Below, one piece after another: positions 12,283-26,222 of a DNA stretch of 64,000 nucleotides (within the stretch, counting starts at the first letter, position 1; each line of letters starts with the position of its first letter). The notes beneath the pieces are model-generated. The model had not been told where the DNA came from and did not search any database. It worked only from the letters and a program-made list of their open reading frames with translations. Made by a program: the position numbers and the translations under genes. Source of the DNA: Antilocapra americana (taxonomy: Eukaryota > Chordata > Mammalia > Artiodactyla > Antilocapridae); assembly GCA_007570785.1 (NCBI GenBank), contig ML664161.1:13121555-13185554 (forward strand). The letters run 5' to 3'.

Positions 12283-12390
12283 TGAAAGTAGCTCAGTTGT
12301 ATCCAACTCTTTGCGACCCCATGGACTATACAGTCCATGGAATTCTCCAGGCCAGAATAAGGGAGTGGGTAGCCTATCCCTTCTTGGACA
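12283..12390 (-). mobile_element. Bov-A/Bov-tA SINE fragment
   Basis: 'gaaagtagctcagttgtatc', 'ctctttgcgaccccatggac' and 'attctccaggccagaataag' are the reversed 3' part of a Bov-tA; the head is missing. It is preceded by a short TG run. Confidence 0.8.
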
Positions 12391-12639
12391 TGCTTAATTT
12401 GATGATTATATTTGGTATGCTAGCAAGAGAACAACTTGTTTGAAATAGCCCCGTGTTCCACTGCAACTTTATTTCACAGTAGATTTTTTTTCAATATTTA
12501 ATGTCTGTCTCTCACTATAGGAAAAAATAAAAATCAAAGTTCTACATGCCAGGCATTTCTGCAGCATCGTCTCCAGCTGATATACAGGTTTCAATAATTT
12601 GTAGCAGTTCTCCAAATGGATGAGACTCTCTTTAGGCTC

Positions 12640-12815
12640 TGTACACTCTGCTTCCTATGCCTAAATATTTGGTTTTCTCCTTCGTACACTCATTACTTAG
12701 ATTGTTATGATAACATGAACTCTATTGGACTAGTTTCTATATTTGTTTTCCCCTTCTGGTACATGATAAGCACACAGGGAAATTTTAGCAAATAAATGAA
12801 TGTGTAAATGAGGTA
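12640..12815 (+). repeat. Possible L2 3' end remnant
   Basis: The block 'tggtacatgataagcacaca ... caaataaatgaatg' resembles the L2 3' terminus (the 'gcacatagtagg...caataaatg' type end). Assignment is weak. Confidence 0.4.
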
Positions 12816-13711
12816 TGAAGCATTGCATTGGAGTAACTTTTCACGAGGAAGCTCTGCCTTGTGACAAAAAAATTTTTCCACAGATTCTCATAGTTAGTGG
12901 ACCTGAAGGGACTCAAAACACTAGATGTTACTCTTCTCCATTGTGGGTGTCTTCTTCTAAGAATAATAGCAATAAATTTCAGAATTAGAAACCTGATTAA
13001 AAATTTTAAAATTATACTCTTTATTAAAATGCCTAGTTTCTTAAACTAGTATTTTTATGCAATTTACATGATTAGACTGGCAGGTACTTACTCTCTAACA
13101 AATTCAATTTAAGTAAGTCCCAATCTATGTTTTGACAGTGTGAAATATAAAGATTCTCAGTTCCTGTTTTCTTGGCATCCTTGTCTCATCACCTTCACTG
13201 TCTTGCACAGGGGAGCATTGTTTGAGAATGATCAAGAAAATGAGACAGAGAAATACCAAAGTTAATGCCATTACCGTATATTAAAAGAATTACCTCACCA
13301 TCAAATGGGTTTTTTGTTCTCTTCCTGACCACCTAAATGAATAAAGCAAGATAATGACATTCTCATTATTTTAGGAACACATTTGCATGTGTAATGAAAG
13401 AGTCCCTAAAGGGCATAGACACCATAGAGGCAACTGTCTGAATTAATTAAAATTGTTTGCCTGATTAGATAAAAATGCAAGCATAAACTGCGTATCCCGG
13501 GAAAGTTTCTCTCTTTTCATCAAAACACAGAATAAACTATTTTTAACACAAAGCTGTACAGATTAATTTTTAGAAAACAAAAAATCAATTTGCATATATT
13601 TCTCTACTTTAAAAAGATAAACCTGATTCTAGTGGCCACTAAAACTTGTAGTATCTGTATCCAATATTTTTGTATTTTCTTCTAAATTCTTCAGCAGTTA
13701 CTTTCTTATTG
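12816..13711. other. Unassigned AT-rich DNA
   Basis: No repeat or gene recognised. There are many short A/T tracts around an otherwise complex sequence at 13300-13500. Confidence 0.45.
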
Positions 13712-13795
13712 TAGTTCAGTTACCAAGTCATGCCCGACTCTTTGCAAACCCATGTATGGCAGCATGCCAGAACTCTCCGTCCCTCACCAATACTA
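13712..13795 (-). mobile_element. Short BovB 3'-end fragment
   Basis: 'agttcagttaccaagtcatg', 'cgactctttgcaaaccc' and 'ctccgtccctcaccaa' match the reversed end of BovB. Only about 80 bp survive. Confidence 0.75.
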
Positions 13796-14702
13796 TAAGA
13801 TTCTTTAAATAGTAAACAACAAATATCTTAGAATAAAAAATGCAGTGAATATTTTATTTCAAAAACGTTATAGATGATTCCTCTACAATGATTACAATTT
13901 CTTGCTATTTTTATATATCAACACATGTTTATCAACACAAAGAATCATTTGCTCCTGTATAAAACATTCTCCTCAATGTCAGAAAGCAACCAAACACATT
14001 TTTCTCATTTAAAACTATGTCTTCAAGTGTGCAAATCAATTTAAATAAGCTATTAATGTAGTGTTTAATAGAGCCATTAAAATGTGAATTATCTTGAAAT
14101 GATTGTATTTCCTTTCCAGTGTTTTCCTAATATAGTTTCAGTACAAGGACAAGAGATGTTTCTGAAAGTAATTATGGTCCTCAGTAATATAAACTTTGAT
14201 TTAAAAAATAGAATACAATACAGATACATGGCATATGTCCTTCTAGGATAATTTTGCATGAGAACAGGCCCAGATTTATTTTGATCTTCAGTTAATATGA
14301 GAAAGTAGATTTAATGATTGTGTAATGTTCCCATTAACAGTAGTAGACAACTGACAATTCTCAGAGGAATGAGTAGTTCACATGGCATCAGATCCAGAAA
14401 ATGAAACAGAAAAAAGTAAAGTTAGAAAGACAGACAATCATAGAGAAGAGCAATAAATGTTATCCTAAAATTGCTACATATCCTACAGGAAACCAAGGGT
14501 AGTTAATAGTATAATGATATTAACAGCACTGTGCTTCAAAGCCTGAAGTACACCAGCAAGTTGGTATGGGTGATCAGTTGAAATATGTTTAGTAATTTAT
14601 TAGAAATGTCTATGCAAGTTATAGTTGAGCACAGAGGAGAATGAGGAGCAAGATATCATGGTAAAACCCTTAACACATGATGAAACTAATATTAACATGG
14701 TA
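13796..14702. other. Unassigned DNA
   Basis: No repeat or coding sequence recognised. Confidence 0.45.
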
Positions 14703-15275
14703 ACTAACATTTATTGAATTTATTGGTTCTTTCAAATTGTGATGCTGGAGAAGACTGTTGAGATCCCTTGGATGGCAAGGAGATTAAACCAGTCAATCCT
14801 AAAGGAAATCAACCCTGAATATTCATTGGAAGGACTGATATTAAAGCTGAAGCTCCACTACTTTGCCTGATATGAAGAGTTGACTCTCTGGAAAAGATTG
14901 AAGGCGAAGGAGAAGAGAGGGGCAGAAGATGAGCTATTTAGATGACATCACTGACTCAATGGACATGAACTTGAGCAAACTCTGGGAGATATTAGAGGAC
15001 AGAGAAACCTGGCGAGCTGCAGTCCATGGAGTATCACAGAGTCACACATGACATAACAATTGCACTACAGTACTATGCGCCAAGCCCTGGACCAAGCACT
15101 AAACATTATTATCACTGAGCTATAATCATGAGAAGAAATGTCATCTATATCTTTCCAATGAGGAAATGGAGATTCCAAGAGGTTAAACAACTTATGCAAG
15201 CTCTCATAAGTAGTGATAAGTGGAGGCAGGATTTAAATCCATAATTTCTGACTCTAAACCTGCATTATGAACAAC
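14703..15275 (-). repeat. MIR SINE remnant split by a BovB insertion
   Basis: 'taacatttattgaatttatt' before the BovB and 'tatgcgccaagccctggacc ... aggaaatggagattccaaga ... ggcaggatttaaatcc' after it together read as one reversed MIR. The BovB (14731-15060) therefore entered an existing MIR. Confidence 0.7.
14731..15060 (+). mobile_element. BovB 3' UTR fragment, 5'-truncated
   Basis: It runs from 'caaattgtgatgctggagaa' through 'gatgacatcactgactcaat' to 'cagagtcacacatgacata', which is BovB 3' UTR only. Confidence 0.88.
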
Positions 15276-15554
15276 TACAAATTAGACAATTTATTATTCT
15301 CAGGAAGAAAAGTGAAAGATGACGAAGCTTTGAAGATGAGTGACTGGAAGGAGAGTTGTGCCATTAGTAGAAATTAGGACATTAATCAAAATGTTTCTTA
15401 TCAGTGAGTCTTGGCCTTCACAGAACTGACTTTAGCCTAACTAACTTTATATGTAAAAAAATGTACCCAGGCAGGAGGTTTGCTGAGAACACAGAGGCAG
15501 ATAAAAACAACCTTGTATCTATGCCAGCATTGTAAAATTTGGTGTGTTTTATTT

Positions 15555-15690
15555 TCATGCCTGCCAAGAAGGAAATGATAGGATTCCAATTTTTAGATTA
15601 TGAAAGGGGCTCATAAAGGTTAGGCAACTTACCCAAAGTGATCTGGCTAATAACTGATGAAGACAAAATTCTTTTCTGCTTTGCCCTCTC
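15555..15690 (-). repeat. MIR-type remnant
   Basis: 'ggttaggcaacttacccaaa' and 'gtgatctggctaataactga' follow the reversed MIR core order. Confidence 0.55.
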
Positions 15691-15949
15691 ACCAGAGTCC
15701 AATTCCATTTCAGAATACTCAAGTTCAGATCACTTATAAACCTAATAATTTAATCCTCAAGCATACTTAACTTACAAAAGAATCTTTGATGGCCATCTCT
15801 TCAAAAATAGAAGCTTGTTCACCTCTAGGAATGAGTGTTAAACTGCAGTTCTTTCACGATAATTACATTAAATGATGATAAATGTCTAAATACGTCCTTC
15901 TCACTAGGCAGCTATTTTCAAACTCTATATTCTTAGTGGACATGACTTC

Positions 15950-16520
15950 CCACCTACAGTTCACTCAGTAGACTCTCAGGTTTCCATCATGAATTCTACA
16001 TCTCCATAGACTGTCCTCAGTCATCCTCTGCAACCTCTCTGCTGGTCACTGCTTCCTTCCACAAACTCTCCTTGACTTTCAAAAACATCACACTTCATTC
16101 TTTTCTACCCTTTAACCGTGCCCCTGTACTCCTTGTTCTCCACTCTTACCTATTTTTCTGCTACTCTTTTAACATAATCCTTCTCTTAAATTCTGTTTTG
16201 TTTTTCCTATTTCTCTTCTCTTTCATGCTGGGACAGCTCAATTAATTCAATAAATTCCCTCCCTCATCATCCAAGAAAGAAATTCCCAAACTTTATCTAT
16301 TGGCCAAGTCTCTACTCTGTATTTCAAGATGTGGCTACATGAAAGTCTTTCTCTAAATCATTTCCCTTTCCTGGTTTCCTATCTCAATTAACAGGACCAC
16401 TTTCCTCCTGGGATGTAGTCTAGAAATGTTAACGCTGATTTATATGTGCCTTTCTCTATGGCCCACTCTAGCTAATGTGTTGCCAAATCCTTTCATCTAC
16501 CTCCCCAGTATTACTCATAT
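15950..16520 (+). repeat. Probable L2 LINE remnant
   Basis: The pyrimidine-rich text 'ctctccttgactttcaaaaa', with 'atcacacttcattctttt', recalls L2 ORF sequence on the plus strand. Divergence is high. Confidence 0.45.
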
Positions 16521-16589
16521 GATAAGAAAATGATAGCAATGATAAGGATACTATCAAGTACCCCCATCAATACCACTATTCTTGGCATA

Positions 16590-16790
16590 TATTTTCAATT
16601 AGAACTATATGAAGCATTTTCTACAATTATCATTTAACCCTCCAAGTGGCACCATAGAGAAGATATCTGAAGTGAAAAAACTGAGAAGATTCAGAGAACA
16701 CTTGCTCTTGATCACACAACAGAGAAGACATCTGATTCAAACTCAGATATGATTAACTCCAGCTCTGAAGCCCTCTGCTTTCCTGCCTCA
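16590..16790 (-). repeat. MIR remnant
   Basis: 'atcatttaaccctccaagtg', 'ctcttgatcacacaacagag' and 'gattcaaactcagatatgat' follow the reversed MIR order (dinucleotide-poor core, then the 'tcacac' block). Confidence 0.6.
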
Positions 16791-16910
16791 TCTTTCTGCT
16801 TTCTAAGTTTGCCTCTCATTACATTTTCTTTGAACTAAAGCAGGAGCCACTCTTCCTTTAACTGTGGATCTCCCTCCTAACTTTTCTTTACAACATATTC
16901 ATCTTCCTAG

Positions 16911-17043
16911 CTGCTGCTGCTGCTAAGTTGCTTCAGTCATGTCCAACTCTGTGCAACCCCATAGACGGCAGCCCACCAGGCTCCTCTAACCCTGGGATTC
17001 TCCAGGCAAGAATACTGGAGTCGGTTGCCATTTCCTTCTCCAC
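16911..17043 (-). mobile_element. Bov-tA/Bov-A SINE fragment starting with (GCT)n
   Basis: 'gctgctgctgctaagttgct' is followed by 'tcagtcatgtccaactctgt', 'agacggcagcccaccaggct' and 'gcaagaatactggagtcggt', the reversed 3' part of a Bov-A type SINE. The tRNA-like head is absent. Confidence 0.88.
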
Positions 17044-17164
17044 ATCTTCCTAGAAACAAGGTTAATTGCAATGCATTTTTATCAGAAAACTTCCCTAGAG
17101 TCCTTGAATAAACAAGCTGTTAGTACAGGCAAGACTTCCTGGATTGGGTACCCAAAATGGACTC

Positions 17165-17430
17165 CTAGCAACTCAATTTCTTACTCAACAGACATTGATG
17201 CAGTTTTTCTTATGTGCCAGAACTAACTTTTTTACATTTATTAACACAATTAATCTACAAAACATCCGTGAGAAAGACACTTTTTCCTCCATTTTACAGA
17301 TTTAATAATTAAGCACACAAAAAAATGACATCAATTGTCCTAGATCACAAAGCTAATGCTTGGTGCCACTGGGCATCAAACTCCTGCAGTCTGACTTCAA
17401 AAGTCTTATCCCTCAAGCCATGCAGCTCCT
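17165..17430 (-). repeat. MIR, nearly full length
   Basis: 'tgtgccagaactaac', 'ttattaacacaattaatcta', 'ctccattttacagatttaat', 'tcctagatcacaaagctaat' and 'ctgcagtctgacttcaaaag' occur in the right order for a reversed MIR. Confidence 0.8.
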
Positions 17431-17499
17431 TTATTGTGTGACTTACTGATTTTAGAGGTTGGAAAACATGTTTTTCTCAGGCAGACTTTATGTATTTCT

Positions 17500-17838
17500 A
17501 AAATTTCTTTGTTTATTTCTGACTCTGCTAGGTCTTTGTCGCCGTGCAGGCTTTTCTTTAGTGGCAGAAAGCAGGCCCTTGTTGCAGTGCACGGGCTTCC
17601 CAATGTGGTGGCCTCTCCTGTTGAGGAGCGCAGGCTCTAGAGCACATGGGTCAGTAGCTGTGGTGTATGAGCTCAGTGGCTGTGGCTCCCGGGCTCTAGA
17701 GCACAGGTTACATAGTCAAAGTCATGATGCACCAGTTTAGTTGCTCCATGGCATGTGGGACGTTCCCTGACCAGGGGTGAACCTATATCTCCTGCATTGG
17801 CAGGCAGATTCTTTACCACTGAGCCACCAGGGAAGATA
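17500..17838 (-). mobile_element. Longer cetartiodactyl tRNA-Glu SINE (CHR/ART2-like)
   Basis: GC-richer than its surroundings. The order is 'gctaggtctttgtcgccgtg', 'ggcttttctttagtggcaga', 'ggctcccgggctctagagca', 'tagttgctccatggcatgtg', then the reversed tRNA-like head 'accaggggtgaacctatatc ... gagccaccagggaag'. The overlapping open frames at 17406-17870 are SINE sequence and not genes. The exact subfamily name is uncertain. Confidence 0.8.
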
Positions 17839-18349
17839 GACTTTAGATTCCTGGGAATATCCATCTTCACATCATTTTTCCCTACTTACAGCAAAGGCAA
17901 TACCATAGTATCTAATTCAGGGCCTTAATAATAGTAATATAAGCAATGCAATAGTAATATAAGATTATTCATTTAACAACTGTTGAACAGCAGCAACTGT
18001 CAAAAACATTATAGATACATAGACTGTTTATCTGCTTAAGCTAACTGCAAGTTATTGTGTGGATGAGTCAATAATAATAATTAAGGTAAAATTTACAATA
18101 AAAGAAGGTAACATAATAGAAATAGGGAGAGTGGTGAAATTTATATATTAATAGATGAGACAAGGTCACATTTTATGCTGCAACCTGAATTATAAGAAAA
18201 CATCTCTTGATCAATGATCAGATAAGTACCTTCTAGTCACAAGGAAAAGTGGGCAAAGGCTTAATGAAGAGTAAGTCTGACATTTTGTCACGCTTTAGAA
18301 ATCAATAGAGTATCAACATGCTAGATTTTAATGGATGAAGGAGAAGATG
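17839..18349. other. Unassigned DNA
   Basis: Nothing recognisable apart from short ATA-rich runs at 17920-17970. Confidence 0.4.
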
Positions 18350-18597
18350 ATACAATGAGAAGCAAAATATCTGAGTATGCAAGGTCAGATCATGTAAGGC
18401 CTCATAAGTCATGATAAGGAGTATTAAATTTATCCCAAGTTCAGCAGAAAGCCACTGGAGAATTTAAGCAGGGGAACAAGATGACCTTATTTACATTTTT
18501 GAAAAATTACTTTGTTGGCCATGTGCAGAACAGATTATTGTGCTCAAAGACAGAAGCCAGGAGACTAATAAAAAAGTTGTTTGAATGGTCTAGATAA
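18350..18597 (-). repeat. L2 LINE remnant (end of ORF region)
   Basis: 'ggtcagatcatgtaaggcct', 'gaaagccactggagaattta', 'gcaggggaacaagatgacct' and 'gccaggagactaataaaaaa' match, in order, the reverse strand of the L2 ORF 3' end. Confidence 0.75.
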
Positions 18598-18815
18598 GGG
18601 ATCAGCAAGCCTTTGTTGTAGTGGGCCAGAAGATAATGACTATTCAGATCTGCCACTGTAGCAGATAATACATTCATAAACAATATATAATAAATGAGCT
18701 TGGCTGGACTGGAATAAAATTTTATTTACAGACATGGAAATTTGAATTTCATGTAACTTTTAAGTATCATCAAATATTCTTTTAAAAATTTTTCAGTCAT
18801 TAAAAGATGGTAAGA
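18598..18815. repeat. hAT-Charlie type non-autonomous DNA transposon remnant
   Basis: 'gggatcagcaagcctttgtt', 'agtgggccagaagataatga' and 'ggaataaaattttatttaca' follow a common mammalian MER-type DNA element with the 'gggtcagcaaac...' end. I cannot fix the subfamily. Confidence 0.6.
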
Positions 18816-21469
18816 ATGTTTTTGTTTGTTTTTAAAGTAGGTAATCTATATGAGAGATGGCTTAAATAGGTTCATAGAAATAAAATTATATTTACTGATA
18901 TGAGACTTGAAGGGGATGGATTAGGCTACAAAAGAGGGGAGAGAATATTAAAATCTTTATCTGGGATATATTACATTCTCAACTTTAAAAATAAAAGTGC
19001 TCCTGAAATTTAATTTTTTCCTTGTTAAAATTTTGTAATGCTCAGAAACTAAATTTCTCACAAGACAATGTGTTTCATTCATGATTATTAGCACTTCAAT
19101 TTATTAGGAAAGTTATCTTTGTTTTAATTGAAAACCCATTGCTCTAATATTATGCCTTTTGATTCTAACTCTTCCTTCTAAGACCACATATAATTACGGG
19201 CATCTCTTTAAGTGAGAGTGTAGAAAAAGTCTGAAGGCATCTGTTTTATTTCTTTCTTCTGTATCTCCAGGATGAATATAACCAGCCTTCATTTTAAGAC
19301 CTGGTTAGAATATCTATCAACCTGATAGGCCGTTCCAACTTTATTTTAATATCATCCTTAAAACTGAACTTAAAATGTCCCATTGAATTAACTGTCAACA
19401 AGATTATATAACTTCTCACTTACCTTCTATTCAAGGGTAATGAGAACTTTCAAACAATAAGACTAATACAAATCTATCCATGTCACCATCTATATAATTT
19501 GACTTTATTTAATCAAGGACCTGAGACATAGAGCATTAAGGAGTTAATTATCATTCAGTCTGCAAAACTCTTTCTTCACTTTTCTAAGTCACCTCCATAG
19601 AGTTTTAGAGTATAGCTGGAATTACTTACAGCAAGGGCCAAATTACTATAACTACAAACTTCAAGTCAAAATACTACCAATGACAACCATCGAGAAAGTT
19701 CAAACCATAAATCTCATCTCTGCTTATAGCAGAGTCAGGGATTATTTGCCCTGTTGGATAAAGCATTGCTTCCTCCAAATGAATCAAACATGAGAGGCAT
19801 CAGAATTATGTTTTGTCTCCTTCATACCTTTCCTTTTTTATCACATATTTTATGGTTGGGGCTCCTGCTTTCTATCTTTTGTTGCTTTATATAGGAAAAT
19901 AGGTTCTGAGGATAATTACAAAATATAGATGAGCTTCTCTTTACAAACTTTATTCCAGAGAGAGTATTTTAAAATGAAAACCTAGAAATAAGCAAGTAAA
20001 CCTGTTTTTCTGGATGAATTATATAAAGTCCTGTTGAGTAGTGCCTAACCCCCCTTCCCTGGAAGACAAAGCACTCTTAGGAAACTTCTACTATGATATT
20101 GTCTCTGGCACCATTATTGACTTAGCACACATCACCATAAGAGACCATGATTTGATTTTCCCTAAGAATGGCTGCCTTTATATTTGACCTCCACAAACCA
20201 ATTTTCTCCAGGAGCCCAGTTCCACTAACAAAGAGTGTGGTGATCATGTAAACAATATCATAGATAAATACTTGGATAAATGGCAGTAAGCATAAAAACC
20301 ACTGTAAAATATACACACACATACAAGTTGGTTTGTTCCTATTGCAAACACTGAAAGTGTAAAACTTTGAAAAAGAGAATATAATCTTTCCAATGTGGAG
20401 CTCTAAATCAACCATGACTTAGTAGAAAAACAGAAATCACTAGGAATTTCAAAGGAAGAGAATGTAATATATAGCATCAGTTTCATAGATTACAGAAGAT
20501 CTGAGAAGTCAAAGAGGAGACAGGAAGTCCAGTTATAAGGAACAACAAAAATCAGCTACAATATCTGGGATAGGAAGAATTCTGGGAAGAGGTAGCTACC
20601 ACAAGCATGTGAAAGGGTTTAGAATCACAACTCTGTAGAGACTATGGGGCAAGAGTTATGATCTCTAAGAAAGGATTACATAGCAGGGGATCCTTTGGCT
20701 CATATTACTGAAGATTCTCCAAATGTGACTTTATCCTAGCTAAAACAATGTGATCGGGTCCTGATTTCATCTTTGTAATTTCCAACTCTTCTTTTTCAGT
20801 TTTGAAGTTATTCCTAGGCCAGCTCTACCCTATGGTTCCACAAATACACAAACAGGGGCTAGAAGTTTTATGCTGCCTTGTTTGTATCAAATGGGAAAAA
20901 GAGAATGCTTGATTTTTCCTGAAAAAATAAAAAAGGGGGAACTTCATTCCAGTATGGATAGTTTATGACAGGTGCCCCGTTTTGTACCAAGTACAAAACT
21001 TTTGCTACCAAGTACTGTAGCAAAAGAGATGAGATTAAAATAAGTGCTTTGGGCACATCTAGCTAGGGCTACCTCTGGGGCTTGAGACAGGTCAATTCCC
21101 ACACAGATGATGGCCGGTCATGCAACAGATCATGAGTGAAAGGGAACCAGGGCATCATAAGTGATGCTTAAATTATAACTTCTTTGTGAATTTAACTGTG
21201 AAACTCAAGCCAAAATTAACTTTTCTCTCATAATACTTAACTTATTCCAGAGTGAGAATTAACAAAACTATTACTGGAGTAATAAATGAATAAACTAATA
21301 ATTCACTTAATCATCAAATCAATATGAATGTGTTTAATGTTGTGAAAATAGATTATGGGGAAATTTGAGAGAGTAATAGAATTTCCTTAATGTAACAACC
21401 TTTAAAGCTCAACTTTAAGAAAGTCAATGTCATTATTTACCAAATTAACAATTATTATAATATTACTAT
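18816..21469. other. 2.65-kb stretch without recognised repeats or genes
   Basis: This is the longest stretch with no repeat I can name. Reverse-strand frames of 97 codons (20122-20415) and 62 codons (20868-21056) show no domain. The former has hydrophobic runs but poor coding character. Confidence 0.5.
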
Positions 21470-21682
21470 TTATTGGGAAATTACTATGTACTAAGAACTA
21501 TTATAGGCACCCTTCTTACTTACATTAATACATTTAATTTTTCAACAAGTGAATGAGATACTTTTATTATTTACATTTTACAAATGAGAAAACTGCCCCA
21601 GAGAAGTTCTGGAGTAACCCAACATTAGCCAGTGAAAAGGTTCAAGAGCTGGAAATCAAATATAAATGTTTTAACACCACAG
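21470..21682 (-). repeat. MIR, nearly full length
   Basis: 'ttactatgtactaagaacta', 'cattaatacatttaattttt', 'cattttacaaatgagaaaac' and 'acccaacattagccagtgaa' are in the order of a reversed MIR. Confidence 0.8.
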
Positions 21683-21954
21683 GAACTTGAAACCTATGCT
21701 AAATAATTATGGAAAATGGAAAATATAGGTAAACATTTCAATTAGATCTTATTCTTTAAAAAAACGAGCATCTGGAGTGCCGTTACATTGATCCTATCTT
21801 GTGACAAAACTGTCAACAGTCCCAATTTTAGTCAAATATTTGAAATAAGTTTTCCTTCATTGGAAATTTCTTCATATTTATTATATTGTATGGCTTCTCA
21901 TCTTAAAATGTTGCATTAGAATGTGGTGACTCTCATTTTCCCAGAGAATAAAGT

Positions 21955-22345
21955 CTAAATTCACCACCCTGGCATTTTTAATGTCCATAATCTGTTTCCA
22001 GTCCACCTGTTCAACTTTAAGTCCCATCACTCCCAATCACATATCCTGTATTTCAAACAGTGCTTTCTGACAAATGTACCCTTCTCCATGCCCTTTTATA
22101 GATCTTCCAGTCAAATTCCAACCCCTCCAAAACACTTCTTTAATTCCTTGTTCTGAATATATATTTTTTAAAAAGCTCCAAAACTATATACCCAGAGCTC
22201 TGTTATAGCACATTTTACAGACCGTTTTTATCATTATTGAATATTCATGGCATTCTCTGCTGAAATGCAGGCTCCTAAGTGGCCAAGACCATGCCTTACT
22301 CAATTGTGTATTACTGTAGCTGTCAACACAGAGCCCATTAACATG
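21955..22345 (+). repeat. L2 LINE 3' end
   Basis: 'ttaatgtccataatctgttt', 'agtccacctgttcaacttta', 'tcccatcactcccaatcaca' and then 'caggctcctaagtggccaag ... atgccttactcaattgtg' are in the order of the plus-strand L2 3' region. Confidence 0.7.
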
Positions 22346-22470
22346 CCCGATAGTGTTAAATGGAATTAGGGAAACAGTAGAAATGCTAAAAGGTATTTTA
22401 CCCAGTAGTTTTAAATGTCTGTATCTCAAGTCAAAGGAAGAAGTATGAAAATTTATGAGTAATCCTGTTA

Positions 22471-23979
<1,509 letters not shown>

Positions 23980-23994
23980 AAAAAGTAAGAGCAT

Positions 23995-24584
23995 ATAATA
24001 TATTTAATAAAATTTTGTTTTGTACTTTGCAAAATTCAATTACCATTATCAATGATTTTAAACAGTTGATGAATATTTTTATCACTTTTTACTTCCTCAA
24101 ATTCAGAAGCATGATGTCTTTAAGGAATTCTGCCTTTTCATGTGCTCGTTTCTTACTTTTTGAATAATTTATCATGATAAATTTTATGTTATGATTTTCC
24201 CTTTATCATTTTGGAAAATATGAATCATGATTTACTCAGACTCTTATACTTACTTTGCATTGCAAAATAAGAAATATCAACTTATGTTAACCTGACAGTT
24301 TATCACTTATAAATAATTTTCCATAATAAAATTTAATTAATTAAAATTATTATTTAATTTCTGCATACGAGGGCTGTACCACAGCTCTTTAGAAAGTTTA
24401 ATATTATATCTCTTAAATAATTAGCATCTAAGCACAAGTTTTCCATTAGATAACATGCAAAGCAGAGGAATAAGTTATCAAGAGGCCAGGATAGAGCTCT
24501 GCTGAATTTTGATTGGAGACTGGAGAAGAACAGAGAAGTTCTAGGTTAGTACTTTCCAAGAGAGCTTTTTATGACAATATAAAT
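23995..24584. other. Unassigned AT-rich DNA
   Basis: Apparently single-copy. It includes the AT-rich block 24325-24365 and no supportable gene. Confidence 0.45.
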
Positions 24585-24770
24585 GCCCATCTGCATTGTC
24601 CAATACAGAAGCCACATATGACTTTTATATACTTTTGATGCGTCTAGTGTCAACAAGGAAATGTATTTTTAATGCCATTAATTTAAATTTGAATGGCTAT
24701 ATGTGGCAAGTGGCTCCTATATTGGACAGTGCGTTTCTAGAGTATAATATGTCAAGAACAGGTCCAGTAT
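24585..24770. repeat. hAT-type DNA transposon remnant
   Basis: 'ctgcattgtccaatacagaa', 'gccacatatgac' and 'ggctatatgtggcaagtggc', with 'attggacagtgcg', form the imperfect palindrome typical of a mammalian MER-type element whose ends read 'tgtccaatac...gtattggaca'. The subfamily is not fixed. The 100-codon frame at 24596-24898 overlaps it and is spurious. Confidence 0.65.
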
Positions 24771-25946
24771 GGGAATTGGCATTGGGAGGTGCTATGCAGC
24801 CATGTGGCAGAAGATACCATGGAGATCTAGAGTTAAAATTGCAGATGTTTAAACAGAGAACAGAGGGATACCAAACAAAACTTTGCATTATTTTATAACT
24901 GTGTTGTGGATTTCCCTTGCTCACACTCAGAGGTTAAAGAATTGCTGAAGTTGCTTTTTATTTTCCCAAATACTCATTCTACACTTGGCAAATACTTGTT
25001 GAAGAACTATAGATAGATAGATGGATATGGAAATTAAATCACTGCTGTAAATACATAAAATAAATTACCCACTAGAAAAAAAAATTATCAACAAATGTGA
25101 GAGTAGAGGAATTTCATGATCCACACATCAATCTGACTTAACAATGAGAAGACACACAACTGAAATAGAGTACAACTAAAATAAAAAATGCTTCTAAGTT
25201 TCAGCAAGTAGTCTTTACTCATCTGTGTATGCTGCACCAAATTAGTATTAATATTTTTAGATTTATTTTCCATTCTTATTTTTGCTTTTGTAGCTATAAA
25301 TGAAGGTATTAACTTAATAATCTACATGTAATGGTTTTTAAGTAATAGTTACCAAAGTCACTATCAACAAAGTAATTTCCACATCAGGGAGAAAAGTTAC
25401 CATTATGTCTCTGTTCTATTAAGAGAAAGCATCTTAGGACAAGGTAAATGTCAATTATTCATTACTACAGTATTCCCACTAGTTCAATGGTATGATAAAA
25501 ACTGCCACCAATTTTCATTTTGTTGATACTATTCATAATGAGAGCCTGTTAAGCTAACGACAAGACAGGTGTTCATCATTTAAGGGACTCCCGAGGAGAT
25601 CACATACTTATCCGTTAATTACATTTCTGAGATATTTTTCATCTATGGATTCCATAAAAAATTTGTTTCTCTAGCATCTGGATGACTAATGAGAAAGATA
25701 AACAAATAGATTATTAAATTAGGGTTGGTATTTTATAAAAAATCATTTTTAAAAAACACAATTAGATCAAGACAGTCTTTTCCATTTAATACTTAAAAAG
25801 TTATAATTATAAGGGTACAAGTATATTTCAGATTTACAAAAATATGCCAGCAAATTTTTAGAAGCTACTAACTTCAGATTAAATTTTACCAGGTATGTAC
25901 TAAATATAGGTCACTGTTCAGATGAAGTAAATAGAAATAAAGTAAG
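24771..25946. other. Unassigned DNA
   Basis: No repeat or gene recognised, except a short ATAG run at 25010-25022. Confidence 0.45.
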
Positions 25947-26222
25947 TGTATTAGTTTGCTAGGGATTCTGAAATAAAATATCATAGACTAGTTGCTTAAA
26001 CAGCAAATATTTATATTTTCACAGCTCTAGAGCCTAGAAGTGCAAGATCAAGGTGTCAATACAGTTGGATTTTCTTAAGTTTCTCTTCTTGCCTGTGTTT
26101 ATCTGTATCCTAATACCCTCTTTAAAAGGACACCAGTTGGTATTGGATTAGGTCCATTCTCATGTCCTCATTTTAACTTAATTACTTCTTGAAGAACTCT
26201 ATGTTCAAACACCAAAGATTAC
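25947..26222 (+). mobile_element. Ancient LTR-like remnant
   Basis: It starts 'tgtattagtttgctagggat' and continues with 'cacagctctagagcctagaa', 'aaaaggacaccagttgg' and 'ggattaggtccattctcatg', a pattern seen in a common mammalian LTR family. A second member is at 60661-60920. There is no internal retroviral gene and the exact family is not fixed. Confidence 0.55.

Noticed and set aside
17406..17870. Cluster of overlapping ORFs on both strands
   Set aside because: They coincide with a GC-richer tRNA-derived SINE; no protein family is encoded.
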